Shown here: piece after piece, positions 1 through 8,295 of the stretch
How positions within the stretch are numbered: position 1 is the stretch's first letter
Layout of the letters: each line of letters starts with the position of its first letter
NCBI GenBank assembly: GCA_000403215.2
Contig: KE159562.1
Coordinates: forward strand, 352,445 to 416,444
Source: Lachnospiraceae bacterium A4
GTDB taxonomy: Bacteria > Bacillota > Clostridia > Lachnospirales > Lachnospiraceae
Direction of reading: 5' to 3'
DNA: 64,000 nt
Position numbers and translations under genes: made by a program
The notes under the pieces: model-generated
The model's database searches: none
Seen by the model: only the letters and a program-made list of their open reading frames with translations
Told to the model about the DNA's origin: nothing

Positions 1-64
1 CGCAAAAACAGCGGGAATAGAAATCATGTGAGCCTGCCAAAGTGTGGTGGGTGGCATTTTCGAG

Positions 65-110
65 CCTTGCCGGAAGTGTGATTATCTTTTCAATCACACT
101 TCCGGCAAGG
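65..110. repeat. Perfect 19-bp inverted repeat (hairpin)
   Basis: The arms at 65-83 and 92-110 are perfect reverse complements around an 8-nt loop. There is no run of T after the stem, so it does not look like a simple terminator. Bases 1-64 hold no gene that I can see. In a conjugative element such a hairpin could be a recognition site or an RNA structure, but nothing here decides which. Confidence 0.6.
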
Positions 111-173
111 TTTCAGGAGGTACGGAGGGTGAAGCCCTCTGTGTTAAAAAAATGATAAGTTGAAAACAGCGTA

Positions 174-216
174 AGGGCGGTTATGAGTCAGCAGATTTAT
201 AGCCGTCCTTTTTATT
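174..216 (+). terminator. Terminator/attenuator-like hairpin upstream of the 260-925 gene
   Basis: An 11-bp stem (174-184 pairing with 199-209, with G-T pairs) is followed by a T run. It sits just before a gene rather than after one. The same arrangement, including the preceding motif AAAACAGCGTAAGGGC, recurs at about 50698-50750 before another small gene. The shared layout suggests attenuation of downstream transcription, but this is inference. Confidence 0.5.
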
Positions 217-259
217 GTTTTCGGACAGTATATCAGGAAAGTGAAAGTGAGGGATTGTA

Positions 260-925
260 TTGGAATCGTTACGGGATGTAAAGAGGGCAATGGAGCGTGA
301 GGTGAAAAAGGGGAGCTGCCCGCTTGTATTTGACAGGCTGGAGTTTGGCATGAAGCCTTTCCAGATTATTACATCAAAGGAAAAGCTGGACGAAGTGCTT
401 GCATGGCTGTTAAGGATAAAGTCTTTCCGGCAGTATGCGGAAAAGACCATAATCAACAACGTGTATATGGACTTGGATATGCTCTGCAAAAATCCGCAGT
501 TTAAGCGCACCCATTCCGTCATAGACCGGGAAGGAATTTATGCAAGGGTGCAGAGGTATAAAAAACGGTTGCAGCCGGATTATGACAGAGGGCTTTGTCT
601 GGAAACAGTGCGGTGCATTTTCACGCTTCCGGAGGGTGAAGCGGAAAAATACCGCATGACGCATGACGGGCAGGAAACCTATGCCTTTATCATGTCAAAC
701 AGATATATCCTCGGTCTGTTTACCCACTGTGAAGCGGCAAGGAAATCTGTTGTTCCAGACGGTGTGGAGTACGGACACCTTACGGAGCAGGAGCAGAAGA
801 TCGTGCTGCTTGACGGAGTGGGGGATGTACTGTTTCAGGCACTGCTGCTTGATGATGTGGAATATGGCAATGGTGAGCTGTCTGCCAATCTTTATACAAT
901 CTATTGCCTAAATGAAAAAGGATAA
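260..925 (+). CDS. Hypothetical protein of the conjugative backbone
   Basis: A 221-aa protein that I do not recognise as a named family. It starts at TTG, preceded by a purine-rich stretch (GTGAGGGA) at suitable distance. It is soluble, with no signal peptide or membrane segment. It is rich in charged residues and has a Cys-containing middle part. Its place just upstream of pcfB and virD4 suggests an accessory gene of the conjugative element. A hairpin (925-949, about 11 bp, no T run) overlaps its stop codon. The open frame and codon use support a real gene; the function is unknown. Confidence 0.7.
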   Translation: MESLRDVKRAMEREVKKGSCPLVFDRLEFGMKPFQIITSKEKLDEVLAWLLRIKSFRQYAEKTIINNVYMDLDMLCKNPQFKRTHSVIDREGIYARVQRYKKRLQPDYDRGLCLETVRCIFTLPEGEAEKYRMTHDGQETYAFIMSNRYILGLFTHCEAARKSVVPDGVEYGHLTEQEQKIVLLDGVGDVLFQALLLDDVEYGNGELSANLYTIYCLNEKG

Positions 926-1061
926 CTTCTAGACATCATGTCCAGAAGTGGAAAGGAGAGATGTTGTGTATTTTGCATTGAAAATTGTCTTTTATATTAC
1001 CTTCCGAGGGATTCCCCCTTAGTGCATGGTTTTTCACAGGAACGTAACAGGGAGGTGTTTC

Positions 1062-1538
1062 ATGCAGGAGGAAGTAACACAGAAAACAATCGCCCTTGTG
1101 ATTAAGACCGCAAAATTAGACGCTAACGTGCTGAAATCTGCAATGAAGATGTATCTGAACCACCGTAAGCAGAAAGCGCAGGAAACGCATGGAAAGACTT
1201 CTGTAAAGAAGCTCGTTGGCGATGGCGTGGGGGTATCGTCGATAGAAGTCACTGACGGCAATATCAAATCTTTTGAGCGTGTCGCAAAAAAGTACAATGT
1301 TGATTTTGCCATAAAGAAAGACAAGACAACCGAACCGCCGAAATATCTGGTCTTTTTCAAGGGCAGGGATGCCGACGTGGTAGCACAGGCATTCAAGGAA
1401 TTTGTTTATGGTAATGAGAAAAAGAAAGGCAGGGTTTCCCTGAGAGAGAAGTTAAAGCGCTTTAAGGACGCAGTATCGCAGAACAAGAACCGGGAACGGA
1501 GCCGGGAGAAGAACAAGGACAGGGGGCAGAGCCTATGA
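1062..1538 (+). CDS. pcfB: PcfB-family (DUF3801) conjugation protein
   Basis: A 158-aa protein of the PcfB/DUF3801 family, a small cytosolic partner of the type IV coupling protein in Gram-positive conjugation (known for the family). Visible signs are the N-terminal EVTQKTIALVIKTAKLDA segment, a central alpha/beta region and a very basic tail rich in K, R and N. The start at 1062 is chosen over an upstream ATG (1026) because GGGAGG lies just before it. The stop overlaps the virD4 start by 4 nt (ATGA), so the two genes are translationally coupled. The basic tail may bind DNA or the coupling protein; that part is inference. Confidence 0.85.
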   Translation: MQEEVTQKTIALVIKTAKLDANVLKSAMKMYLNHRKQKAQETHGKTSVKKLVGDGVGVSSIEVTDGNIKSFERVAKKYNVDFAIKKDKTTEPPKYLVFFKGRDADVVAQAFKEFVYGNEKKKGRVSLREKLKRFKDAVSQNKNRERSREKNKDRGQSL

Positions 1539-2081
1539 GTAATATTATAAACGGCATAGCCAAAGATTTAAAATCTATCCCTGAAAAACTCAAGGCAAAG
1601 ACCGGAAATATTGACAAAAAGAAACTTGTCCTGATGAACCTGCCATATGTGCTTGCAGGATATTTCTGTGACAAGGTGGCGTGTCTGTGGAGGGTATCGC
1701 CGGGACGGGACGCTTCCGCAAAGATGATGGAAGTCATGGCAGGGCTGGAAGGTTTATTTTCCAATCCCCTGCCGAGTTTCTATCCAAGAGATCTGCTAAT
1801 CGGGGTGTGCTGCGGCATCGCTTTAAGGCTTGCGGTGTATTTCAAATCCAAGAATGCCAAGAAGTTCCGGAAGGGTGTAGAGTACGGTTCCGCAAGGTGG
1901 GGCAATGAAAAAGACATAGAGCCTTACATGGATTCCGTATTTGAGAACAATATCCTGCTGACGCAGACGGAGAGGCTGATGATGTCGGGCAGACCAAGAG
2001 AGCCGAAGTATGCAAGGAATAAAAATATCCTTGTCATCGGCGGTTCCGGTTCCGGCAAGACGAGGTTTTTCGTAAAACCGA
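1535..2081 (+). pseudogene. virD4: VirD4/TraG coupling protein, 5' exon (broken gene)
   Basis: This is the first 182 codons of a type IV secretion coupling ATPase, which brings the relaxase-DNA complex to the conjugation channel. Two hydrophobic segments (about residues 30-50 and 85-105) fit the usual N-terminal membrane anchor. The Walker A motif IGGSGSGKT ends at about residue 176. The frame then meets a group II intron inside the codon for the Asn that follows RFFVKP. Splicing at 2081/4588 would restore KPNLMQMHSSYVVTDPKG, the expected family sequence. The gene is cut again by a recombinase unit at 4634, and the rest of it is not in the window, so the locus is dead even if the intron splices. 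Confidence 0.88.
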
Positions 2082-2666
2082 GTGCGCCCGTAAGGGCGGC
2101 ATAAATCCTACCTTGAGCAAGTAGTAGGTAAAAGTATCATGTGGCATATGCCACAAACCTATCATTCCCCGTCTAACCCCAAAAGGGAAACCGGAGGGCA
2201 ACCATAGCATGACGGAGGACACGGGGCGCTGAAACCTCAGAGGCGTCAGCGTGACGGAATGAAAATCCATGTATGAGGGTGGAAGCTAAACTGCTTGAAT
2301 GACAGCCTGAAATCGGGAAAAAGACGTACTCCTGGCGTAGAGAGGTTGTACTCGCCAGTGTTCCTGACATCCGCATTGTTTGGCTATGCGGATGCTGATA
2401 CTCGGAACAGGTTCAGCCACGGGAGAGTGGAAAAAGGCGAACGTCACACACTTACCGAAAACATGGAACGCTCATTTATGCCGTACTAAACGGGGATTGC
2501 CTAAAGTGGAATGCCATAAGGCTATGAAAACGCTGAAATGCGGGATTCTGAATATCCACCACGGCAACAGAGTTCCCATAGTAGTCCGGGGACGGGAAAG
2601 CCGTCTACATGGCGAAGGGGAACAGTGAATCAATTTCAAAACAGAAAGGATGGTGTGCGAGACACT

Positions 2667-4484
2667 ATGAGAAATCCGATTCATGTCTTGAAAAGCCTTG
2701 AAGAAAAGGCAAGTGTAAGAAACTACAAATATGAAAGGTTGTACCGTAACCTGTACAATCCAGAATTCTATCTCCTTGCCTATGCAAACATTGCAAAATC
2801 GCAGGGGAGCATGACGCAGGGGGTAGACGGGCAGACACTGGATAATATGAGCCTGCCCAGAATCAACCGGATAATCGAATCAATACGAAACAGGACATAC
2901 CAGCCAAAGCCTGCAAAAAGAAAATATATCCCTAAGAAAAACGGGAAAATGCGTCCGCTTGGAATCACTTCTACGGATGACAAGCTGGTGCAGGAAGTGG
3001 TGAGGATGATTCTTGAAGCAATCTATGAGCCGACATTCAGCGACTATTCGCATGGTTTCAGATCAAAACGGAGCTGTCATACGGCGCTTTTGCAGGTGAA
3101 AAGAATGTTCACCGGGGTCACATGGGTTGTGGAAGGTGACATCCATGCGTGCTTTGACAATTTTGACCACCATGTATTAGTGGAACTATTGCGGAAAAGG
3201 ATAGCGGACGAGGCGTTCATCAGCCTTATCTGGAAATTCCTGAAAGCCGGGTATATGGAACAGTGGGAATACAACTGTACCTACTCCGGCGTGCCGCAGG
3301 GCAGCGGCATCAGTCCAATCTGCGCCAATATTTACCTTAGCGAACTGGATGGATTTATGCAGGAATACAAAGAAAAGTATGACTGTGAGCCGGAACGCAG
3401 AAAGACAACGAAGGAATACGAACGTGCGTCCAGAAGGTATAGAAAGGCACGGAAAGCATTGGCAGACGCTGAAAAGTCAACTCCTGAATTGATAAGGGAA
3501 TTTAAAGATTCCAGAATGGAGAAGATGAACCAGCATTATTACAATCCGTTTGAGGAAGGGTACAAGAAAATCCAGTACAACCGTTACGCTGATGATTTTG
3601 TAATCGGTGTGATTGGTTCAAAAAGGGATGCAGAGAAAATCAAAGAGGATGTGAGAATCTTCCTGAAAGAGAGACTGCACCTTGAAATGTCCGAAGAAAA
3701 GACGGAAATCACCCATGCCAGCAAGCCGGTGGGGTACTTGGGATATGACTTCAAAGTGATGCGCTCTAAAAGCATGAAGCGGTGTAAAAACGGCGATATG
3801 AAACGGGTGTGGAATGGAAAAGTATTCCTGTATGTGCCAAAAGAAAAATGGGTTAAAAAGGCTATGGAGCGTGGGGCGATACAAGTCAAACGCAACAAAG
3901 GCACAGGCAAAGAAACGTGGAGACCGATGCCGAGGAAAGACTTGATGAACCGGAAAGATGCTGATATTGTGTCAACATTCAATTCGGAAATCCGAGGGTT
4001 ATATAATTTCTACCGCATTGCGGAAAATGTCGGCGTACTGCACAAGTATTACTATATGGTGCGTTACAGTATGCTGAAAACCCTAGCAGGAAAACACAGG
4101 ACAAAAGTCAGTGCCATTAAAAAGCGTTTCATGGTAGACAAAGTGCTAAGAATCCCCTATGACACAACAAAAGGGAGGAAATACTGTGAGTTTTACCATG
4201 ATGGATTTAAGAAGCACAGCGACGGCTATGACAATGTGTCGGATGTTATGCCGAACTATAAGAAATACGACAGCAGGCATACGATAATCAACCGAATCAA
4301 AGCCGGAAAATGCGAAATATGTGGGGAGCAGGCAGAGTATTTATGTATGCACCATGTAAGGACGCTGAAATCGCTGAAGGGCAGGGATATATTTGAAAAG
4401 AAAATGTTGGAGATGCGGAGAAAATCTCTTGCACTCTGCCCTGACTGCTTTGAACTCTTACACGAAGCCAGAGAATCAAGGTGA
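2667..4484 (+). CDS. ltrA: Group II intron reverse transcriptase/maturase with HNH domain
   Basis: The intron-encoded protein (about 605 aa) helps the intron fold and splice and copies it into new DNA sites. In order it shows an RT0-like N terminus (NPEFYLLAYANIAKSQGS), RT core motifs (RPLGITSTDDKLVQE, GVPQGSGISPICANI), the catalytic YADD (in YNRYADDFVIG), a maturase (X) region, and a C-terminal Cys/His cluster (CEICG, MHHV, CPDC) of the HNH endonuclease type. The start at 2667 is the first Met before the conserved part. The frame is open upstream to 2538, so an earlier start is possible. No disabling change is visible. Confidence 0.92.
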   Translation: MRNPIHVLKSLEEKASVRNYKYERLYRNLYNPEFYLLAYANIAKSQGSMTQGVDGQTLDNMSLPRINRIIESIRNRTYQPKPAKRKYIPKKNGKMRPLGITSTDDKLVQEVVRMILEAIYEPTFSDYSHGFRSKRSCHTALLQVKRMFTGVTWVVEGDIHACFDNFDHHVLVELLRKRIADEAFISLIWKFLKAGYMEQWEYNCTYSGVPQGSGISPICANIYLSELDGFMQEYKEKYDCEPERRKTTKEYERASRRYRKARKALADAEKSTPELIREFKDSRMEKMNQHYYNPFEEGYKKIQYNRYADDFVIGVIGSKRDAEKIKEDVRIFLKERLHLEMSEEKTEITHASKPVGYLGYDFKVMRSKSMKRCKNGDMKRVWNGKVFLYVPKEKWVKKAMERGAIQVKRNKGTGKETWRPMPRKDLMNRKDADIVSTFNSEIRGLYNFYRIAENVGVLHKYYYMVRYSMLKTLAGKHRTKVSAIKKRFMVDKVLRIPYDTTKGRKYCEFYHDGFKKHSDGYDNVSDVMPNYKKYDSRHTIINRIKAGKCEICGEQAEYLCMHHVRTLKSLKGRDIFEKKMLEMRRKSLALCPDCFELLHEARESR

Positions 4485-4492
4485 TTCATGGA

Positions 4493-4526
4493 AAGCCGGA
4501 TACGCTGAGAGGTGTACGTCCGGTTT
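4493..4526 (+). ncRNA. Group II intron domain V
   Basis: A 34-nt hairpin lies eight bases after the maturase stop: an AAGCCGG...CCGGTTT stem with the AGC-like base and a GAGA loop. Length, position and pairing fit the catalytic domain V. A second hairpin-rich stretch (about 4527-4580) in the domain VI position ends at the AT that closes the intron. Confidence 0.8.
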
Positions 4527-4587
4527 GGGAGGCGGCTCCCTGAAACCTGCTGGTGAAAGTCAGTAAGGCGCAGGGTGCCTACCTCAT

Positions 4588-4634
4588 ACCTGATGCAGAT
4601 GCACTCATCATATGTTGTCACCGATCCGAAAGGA
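4588..4634 (+). pseudogene. virD4: virD4 3' exon fragment (15 codons)
   Basis: Directly after the intron the sequence reads LMQMHSSYVVTDPKG in the virD4 frame, the family sequence after Walker A. It then stops at a GA dinucleotide (4633-4634), where a serine-recombinase unit begins. The remaining three quarters or so of virD4 is not found in the window. Confidence 0.88.
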
Positions 4635-4690
4635 TAACTACAATAAGGGTTGAGAGAAGTGGACATTCTCAAAAAAGGAGGTTACACACC

Positions 4691-6730
4691 ATGAAGAAAC
4701 AGACAGAGAAAGACAAGCTCACAGCCCTTTACGAAAGATTATCCCATGACGACGAGCGAGCCGGGGAAAGCGTATCTATCGAGAATCAAAAGCGAATATT
4801 AGAGGACTACGCAAGGAAAAACGGGTTTACCAATATCCGGCATTTTACAGATGACGGAATCCGGGGAACTACATTCAAACGTCCGGGGCTGGACGCAATG
4901 TTAGAGGAAATCCGGGCGGGGAACGTGGCGACTGTTATCATCAAAGACCAGAGCCGAATCGGGCGTGACGTGGTTGAAGTGGGGCTTTTGAAGCGCACCT
5001 TTGACGAGTACCATGTGCGCTTTATCGCCGCCAATGACAACCTTGACACCGCCAACGGCTTTGATATTATGTCGATTTTCCGTGACGTGATAAACGAGTG
5101 GTACGTTGCCGACACCAGCCGGAAAATCAAGACCGTTTTCAAGTCCAGAATGGAAAAGGGCTTGCGCTGTTCCGGGAGCGTCTGCTACGGCTACCGCGCT
5201 TCCAAAGAGGAAAAAGGCGAGTGGGTGGTTGACGAGGAAGCCGCCGCCGTTGTGCGCCGTATCTTCCAGAGCGTCCTTGCCGGGGAAACCATAGCCAGCA
5301 TAGCAAAGGAACTCCGCGCCGAGAAAATCCCTATCCCGTCCGAGCATTGGAAGCGGACAGGCGAGCCAGTCCGGGCGGCGAAATACGCTGACCCCTACGC
5401 ATGGTCAGCTACCACTATCGGCTACATACTGAAACGCCCGGAATACATAGGGCGCAAGGTGTTAGGGAAAACCGTATGCGAGAATTACAAGACCAAAAGC
5501 ACCCGAAAGACCGCGCCGGAGGAACAGCACGTTTTTGAGGGCGCAATCCCCGCCATTGTGGACGAGGAAACGTGGCAGACTGTACAGAAGATACGGGAAA
5601 CCGTGCGCCGCGCCCCGAAACGGCAGAACGCCCCTAACCGCTTGACCGGGCTTCTCTACTGCGCCGACTGCGGCTCAAAGTTGACACACCGCTACAACCT
5701 TGTGCAAGGGAAATGGATAGAGGACGCTTTTGTCTGCTCCGGCTACCGCCAGCTTACCCATGACTGCACCATGCACTATATCCCCACAGCGAAGATTGAA
5801 GCCGCCATTCTTGCCGTTATCCAGCGCGTGAGCTGGTATGTGCGGCACAACGAAAAGGAGTTTACAGAGCGCGTCCGGGAAGCGTCCGACCAGAACCAAG
5901 AAAAGACAGTCAAGGAGTGTAAGCAGAAAATCAGCAAGGCACAGAAGCGGTACAAAGAGCTGGACGGGCTTGTGAAAAAGCTGTATGAGGGCAACGCCAC
6001 AGGCAAGATACCCGACAAGCACTTTACCCGGCTTCTTGCCGAGTATGACGAGGAACAGACTGGGCTGGAAACGTCCATAGCCGAATGGCAAAGGCAGATT
6101 GAGAGCTGGAACGCCGACAGGCTGAAAACAGACCAGTTTATCCAGCTTGTGAAACGCTATACCGACTTCTCCGAACTTACAACGCCCATGCTCAACGAGT
6201 TTATCGAGAAAGTGGTTGTGCATGAGGGCGAGGGGCGGGGGAATGACCGCCGCCAGCGGATAGACATTTATCTGAACTTTATCGGGGATTTTGAAGTGCC
6301 GGAATATATCGTCACCCCGGCAGAAGTGGAGGAACAACGCCGCCAGCGTGAGGAACAGGCGGCAAAGGAAGCCCGGTCAAAGGAGCTTGCAAAGGCGCGG
6401 TATGAGAAGCGCAAGGCAGAGAAACGGGAATTTACCGCAAGGAAGAAAGCGGGGCTTCTCACCCCGGAGGAACAGGAAGCGGAGGAAAAGCGGCTTGCAC
6501 ACAACCGGGAGTGGCAAAAGGAATGGCGGGAGAAACGAAAAGCCAGCGAGCCGGAGAAGCCGCCCAAGCAGAAATCCATAAAGGAGCTTATGGAGATTGA
6601 AAAGACCGGGGCAGACCTCACGCCGGAGGAAACAGAACGGCTTGCGGCATACCGCCGGAAGAAAGCCGACCAGCAGAGGGCAAGGCGGGAGGGAAAGAAA
6701 AGCGACCAGCCGAAAAGAAAAGTCAGTTAG
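4691..6730 (+). CDS. Large serine recombinase (TnpX/TndX type, DUF4368)
   Basis: A 679-aa site-specific recombinase that would excise and insert the element by a serine-linked exchange at GA sites (family knowledge). It shows an N-terminal resolvase domain with LYERLS carrying the nucleophile Ser and KDQSRIGRD carrying catalytic Arg. A recombinase domain follows, then a zinc-ribbon pair (CADCGSKL, later CSG and DCTMH), a coiled-coil stretch (about 430-540), and a DUF4368-like part with a long charged K/R/E tail. The start at 4691 follows AAAGGAGG. The gene is 56 bp from the left end of its unit. Its GC-rich codon use differs clearly from the AT-rich neighbouring cargo. Confidence 0.93.
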   Translation: MKKQTEKDKLTALYERLSHDDERAGESVSIENQKRILEDYARKNGFTNIRHFTDDGIRGTTFKRPGLDAMLEEIRAGNVATVIIKDQSRIGRDVVEVGLLKRTFDEYHVRFIAANDNLDTANGFDIMSIFRDVINEWYVADTSRKIKTVFKSRMEKGLRCSGSVCYGYRASKEEKGEWVVDEEAAAVVRRIFQSVLAGETIASIAKELRAEKIPIPSEHWKRTGEPVRAAKYADPYAWSATTIGYILKRPEYIGRKVLGKTVCENYKTKSTRKTAPEEQHVFEGAIPAIVDEETWQTVQKIRETVRRAPKRQNAPNRLTGLLYCADCGSKLTHRYNLVQGKWIEDAFVCSGYRQLTHDCTMHYIPTAKIEAAILAVIQRVSWYVRHNEKEFTERVREASDQNQEKTVKECKQKISKAQKRYKELDGLVKKLYEGNATGKIPDKHFTRLLAEYDEEQTGLETSIAEWQRQIESWNADRLKTDQFIQLVKRYTDFSELTTPMLNEFIEKVVVHEGEGRGNDRRQRIDIYLNFIGDFEVPEYIVTPAEVEEQRRQREEQAAKEARSKELAKARYEKRKAEKREFTARKKAGLLTPEEQEAEEKRLAHNREWQKEWREKRKASEPEKPPKQKSIKELMEIEKTGADLTPEETERLAAYRRKKADQQRARREGKKSDQPKRKVS

Positions 6731-6765
6731 TGGGGGAAGCCCCGCGCCGGGAGGAACAAAAGAAG

Positions 6766-6956
6766 CATTGTGGAAATGTGCATAACTGGCTATGGAATCA
6801 TGGATAACTCTATTCACAGCACATGGAAAAGCTAAAGTGCAGCTTTCCCACGTCCTGCAAACAGAGTTACCCACAATTCCATAAGACAGCCAGTTATACA
6901 CATTACCAGCAATGCCGACTACTACGGAATCCCCCTCATTCCTACCTAGAAGATAT
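6766..6956. repeat. About 150-bp foldback repeat with DnaA-box-like edges, copy 1
   Basis: A quasi-palindromic unit. Its left edge has TGTGCATAA (6777-6785) and its right edge TTATACACA (6894-6902), both matching the DnaA box TTATNCACA, with similar 9-mers (GGATAAC, TTACCCACA) between. It is strongly similar, in inverted orientation, to 45893-46076 next to a repA gene, and the similarity extends into the flank GGAATCCCC..TCATTCC. This suggests an origin or a mobile foldback repeat. Confidence 0.6.
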
Positions 6957-6962
6957 TAAAAC

Positions 6963-6993
6963 TTGATTTGAGATAAAAAAGATATGCTATAAT
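6963..6993 (+). promoter_or_regulatory. Probable promoter for the sigma/anti-sigma operon
   Basis: An extended -10 (TGCTATAAT, -10 hexamer 6988-6993) stands with a weak -35 (TTGATT at 6963). It lies about 110 bp upstream of the sigma factor start at 7105. The A/T-rich leader between has no gene. Confidence 0.5.
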
Positions 6994-7104
6994 TCTTCTG
7001 CAAAACAAAAAATTTTATTTTTTTTACAACCAAAATGACAAAATCCGTACTTAGTATAGTGGAGGCTGTTTATCTACAAAATAACAAGGAGGTGAAAACA
7101 TACT

Positions 7105-7662
7105 ATGGATGACGAGACGATTGTAAGTCTTTACTGGGCAAGAGATGAAAGTGCGATTGCAGAAACATCTTCAAAATATGGCGGGCTTTGTAATCATATC
7201 GCAAATAACATTCTCTCAAACTACCAAGACAGGGAAGAATGTCTCAACGATACTTACCTTGCAGTCTGGAACGCAATCCCGGATAAGCACCCAAACAGAT
7301 TTTCCGTATTTTTGAGCAGGATTGTCAGAAATCTGGCTTTGAAGAAATATGAATATATTTCTGCTGCTAAAAGAAATCCGGCTGTTGTTACCTCATTAGA
7401 GGAATTAGGTGACTGCGTATCCGGGACAGACAGCATAGAGTCGGAAATCGAAAAAAAGCATATCGAAAGTACGATTGATAAGTTCCTCTGGCGGTTAGAG
7501 GAAGAAAAACGGACTGTATTTATACGGCGGTACTGGTATTTTGATTCAATCGAAACGATCTGTAAATATACAGGCTTCAGCCAGAGCAAGGTAAAATCCA
7601 TGCTTTACGAAATGCGCCGCAAGTTAAAAAAATATTTAGAAAGTGAGGGTATCAAAGTATGA
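7105..7662 (+). CDS. RNA polymerase sigma-70 family factor (ECF-like)
   Basis: A 185-aa ECF-like sigma factor, which would direct RNA polymerase to a small promoter set. Region 2 is visible as DREECLNDTYLAVWNAIPD and the following RNLALKKYE. Region 4 is visible as EEEKRTVFIRRYWYFDSIETICKYTGFSQSKVKSMLYEMRRKL with a helix-turn-helix. The start follows AGGAGGTG. It overlaps the next gene by 4 nt, and that gene encodes a single-pass membrane protein, the classic sigma/anti-sigma order. It probably controls its own operon and the lipoprotein and CapA genes after it; that is inference. Confidence 0.87.
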   Translation: MDDETIVSLYWARDESAIAETSSKYGGLCNHIANNILSNYQDREECLNDTYLAVWNAIPDKHPNRFSVFLSRIVRNLALKKYEYISAAKRNPAVVTSLEELGDCVSGTDSIESEIEKKHIESTIDKFLWRLEEEKRTVFIRRYWYFDSIETICKYTGFSQSKVKSMLYEMRRKLKKYLESEGIKV

Positions 7663-8270
7663 ACAAAAAACAGCTTTCCGAACATATTGGGAACATTGAT
7701 GACCGGCTTGTTGAACAGGCAGAGAATATCCCAAATTACAGACAACTGCATCACCGTCAGACAATAAGACGCTTCCTTACTGCCGCCGCAGCTTTTGTGC
7801 TTATGGCTTGCAGCTTTAGTGCAGGCGCGTTTGCCTTTGCCCGTGAAACAGTGGTTGAAGTGCCAGTAGAACAGGAAATGATAAAGTTGGAAGAAATCAA
7901 TCTTACACTGATCCTGCCCGATGATTGGAAAGGAAAATATTCTGTAGAAGCTAGTGGTCAGAATTATATTGTTTATCACACACAGGTCAGAGAAGATGTC
8001 AGTGCGGGGATAGACGCATTTGACGGCGGTGTCCTGTTTTATATCGTCTGCTATGAGGAATCCATGACACCGGAACAATTCATAGAAAAGGGATATGATT
8101 TTGTCCAGTACCGTTATCTGTTTTCTACCAGCGATAAAACTTACATTCTCTGCTATCCAAGTGACGTACAGTGGAATCCCGAAAATTCAGAACAGGAAAC
8201 GGAATATCTGGGAATGGAGGGAGAAATAAAAGATATTAAGTTTGTGGTTGACAATATCCTTGCGGACTGA
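7659..8270 (+). CDS. Membrane-anchored anti-sigma-like protein
   Basis: A 203-aa protein starting in a 4-nt overlap with the sigma gene. Residues 1-40 form a short charged cytosolic part. A transmembrane helix follows at about residues 42-65 (FLTAAAAFVLMACSFSAGAFAF), then an outer domain of about 135 residues resembling DUF4367-type domains (VEEIN.TLILPDDWKGKYSVE and a C-terminal SDKTYILCYPSDVQW). By position it should hold the sigma factor inactive until a surface signal arrives. Sequence alone does not show a known anti-sigma motif, so the role rests on topology and context. Confidence 0.75.
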   Translation: MNKKQLSEHIGNIDDRLVEQAENIPNYRQLHHRQTIRRFLTAAAAFVLMACSFSAGAFAFARETVVEVPVEQEMIKLEEINLTLILPDDWKGKYSVEASGQNYIVYHTQVREDVSAGIDAFDGGVLFYIVCYEESMTPEQFIEKGYDFVQYRYLFSTSDKTYILCYPSDVQWNPENSEQETEYLGMEGEIKDIKFVVDNILAD

Positions 8271-8295
8271 AAATGTTTTGAATCTTGAAACAGGC

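Larger units (their letters stand above)
2082..4587 (+). mobile_element. Group II intron, 2506 nt, inserted in virD4
   Basis: The left end is GTGCGCCC, matching the GUGYG start of group II introns, and the right end is AT. The boundaries were set by protein logic: removing 2082-4587 rejoins virD4 in frame. The ribozyme 5' domains occupy about 2082-2660 and have no separate gene. A reverse transcriptase/maturase is encoded inside, and domain V and VI-like hairpins lie at 4493-4580. The insertion point is just behind the conserved Walker A coding region. The structure looks complete, so the intron may be active; splicing cannot be tested by eye. Confidence 0.9.
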
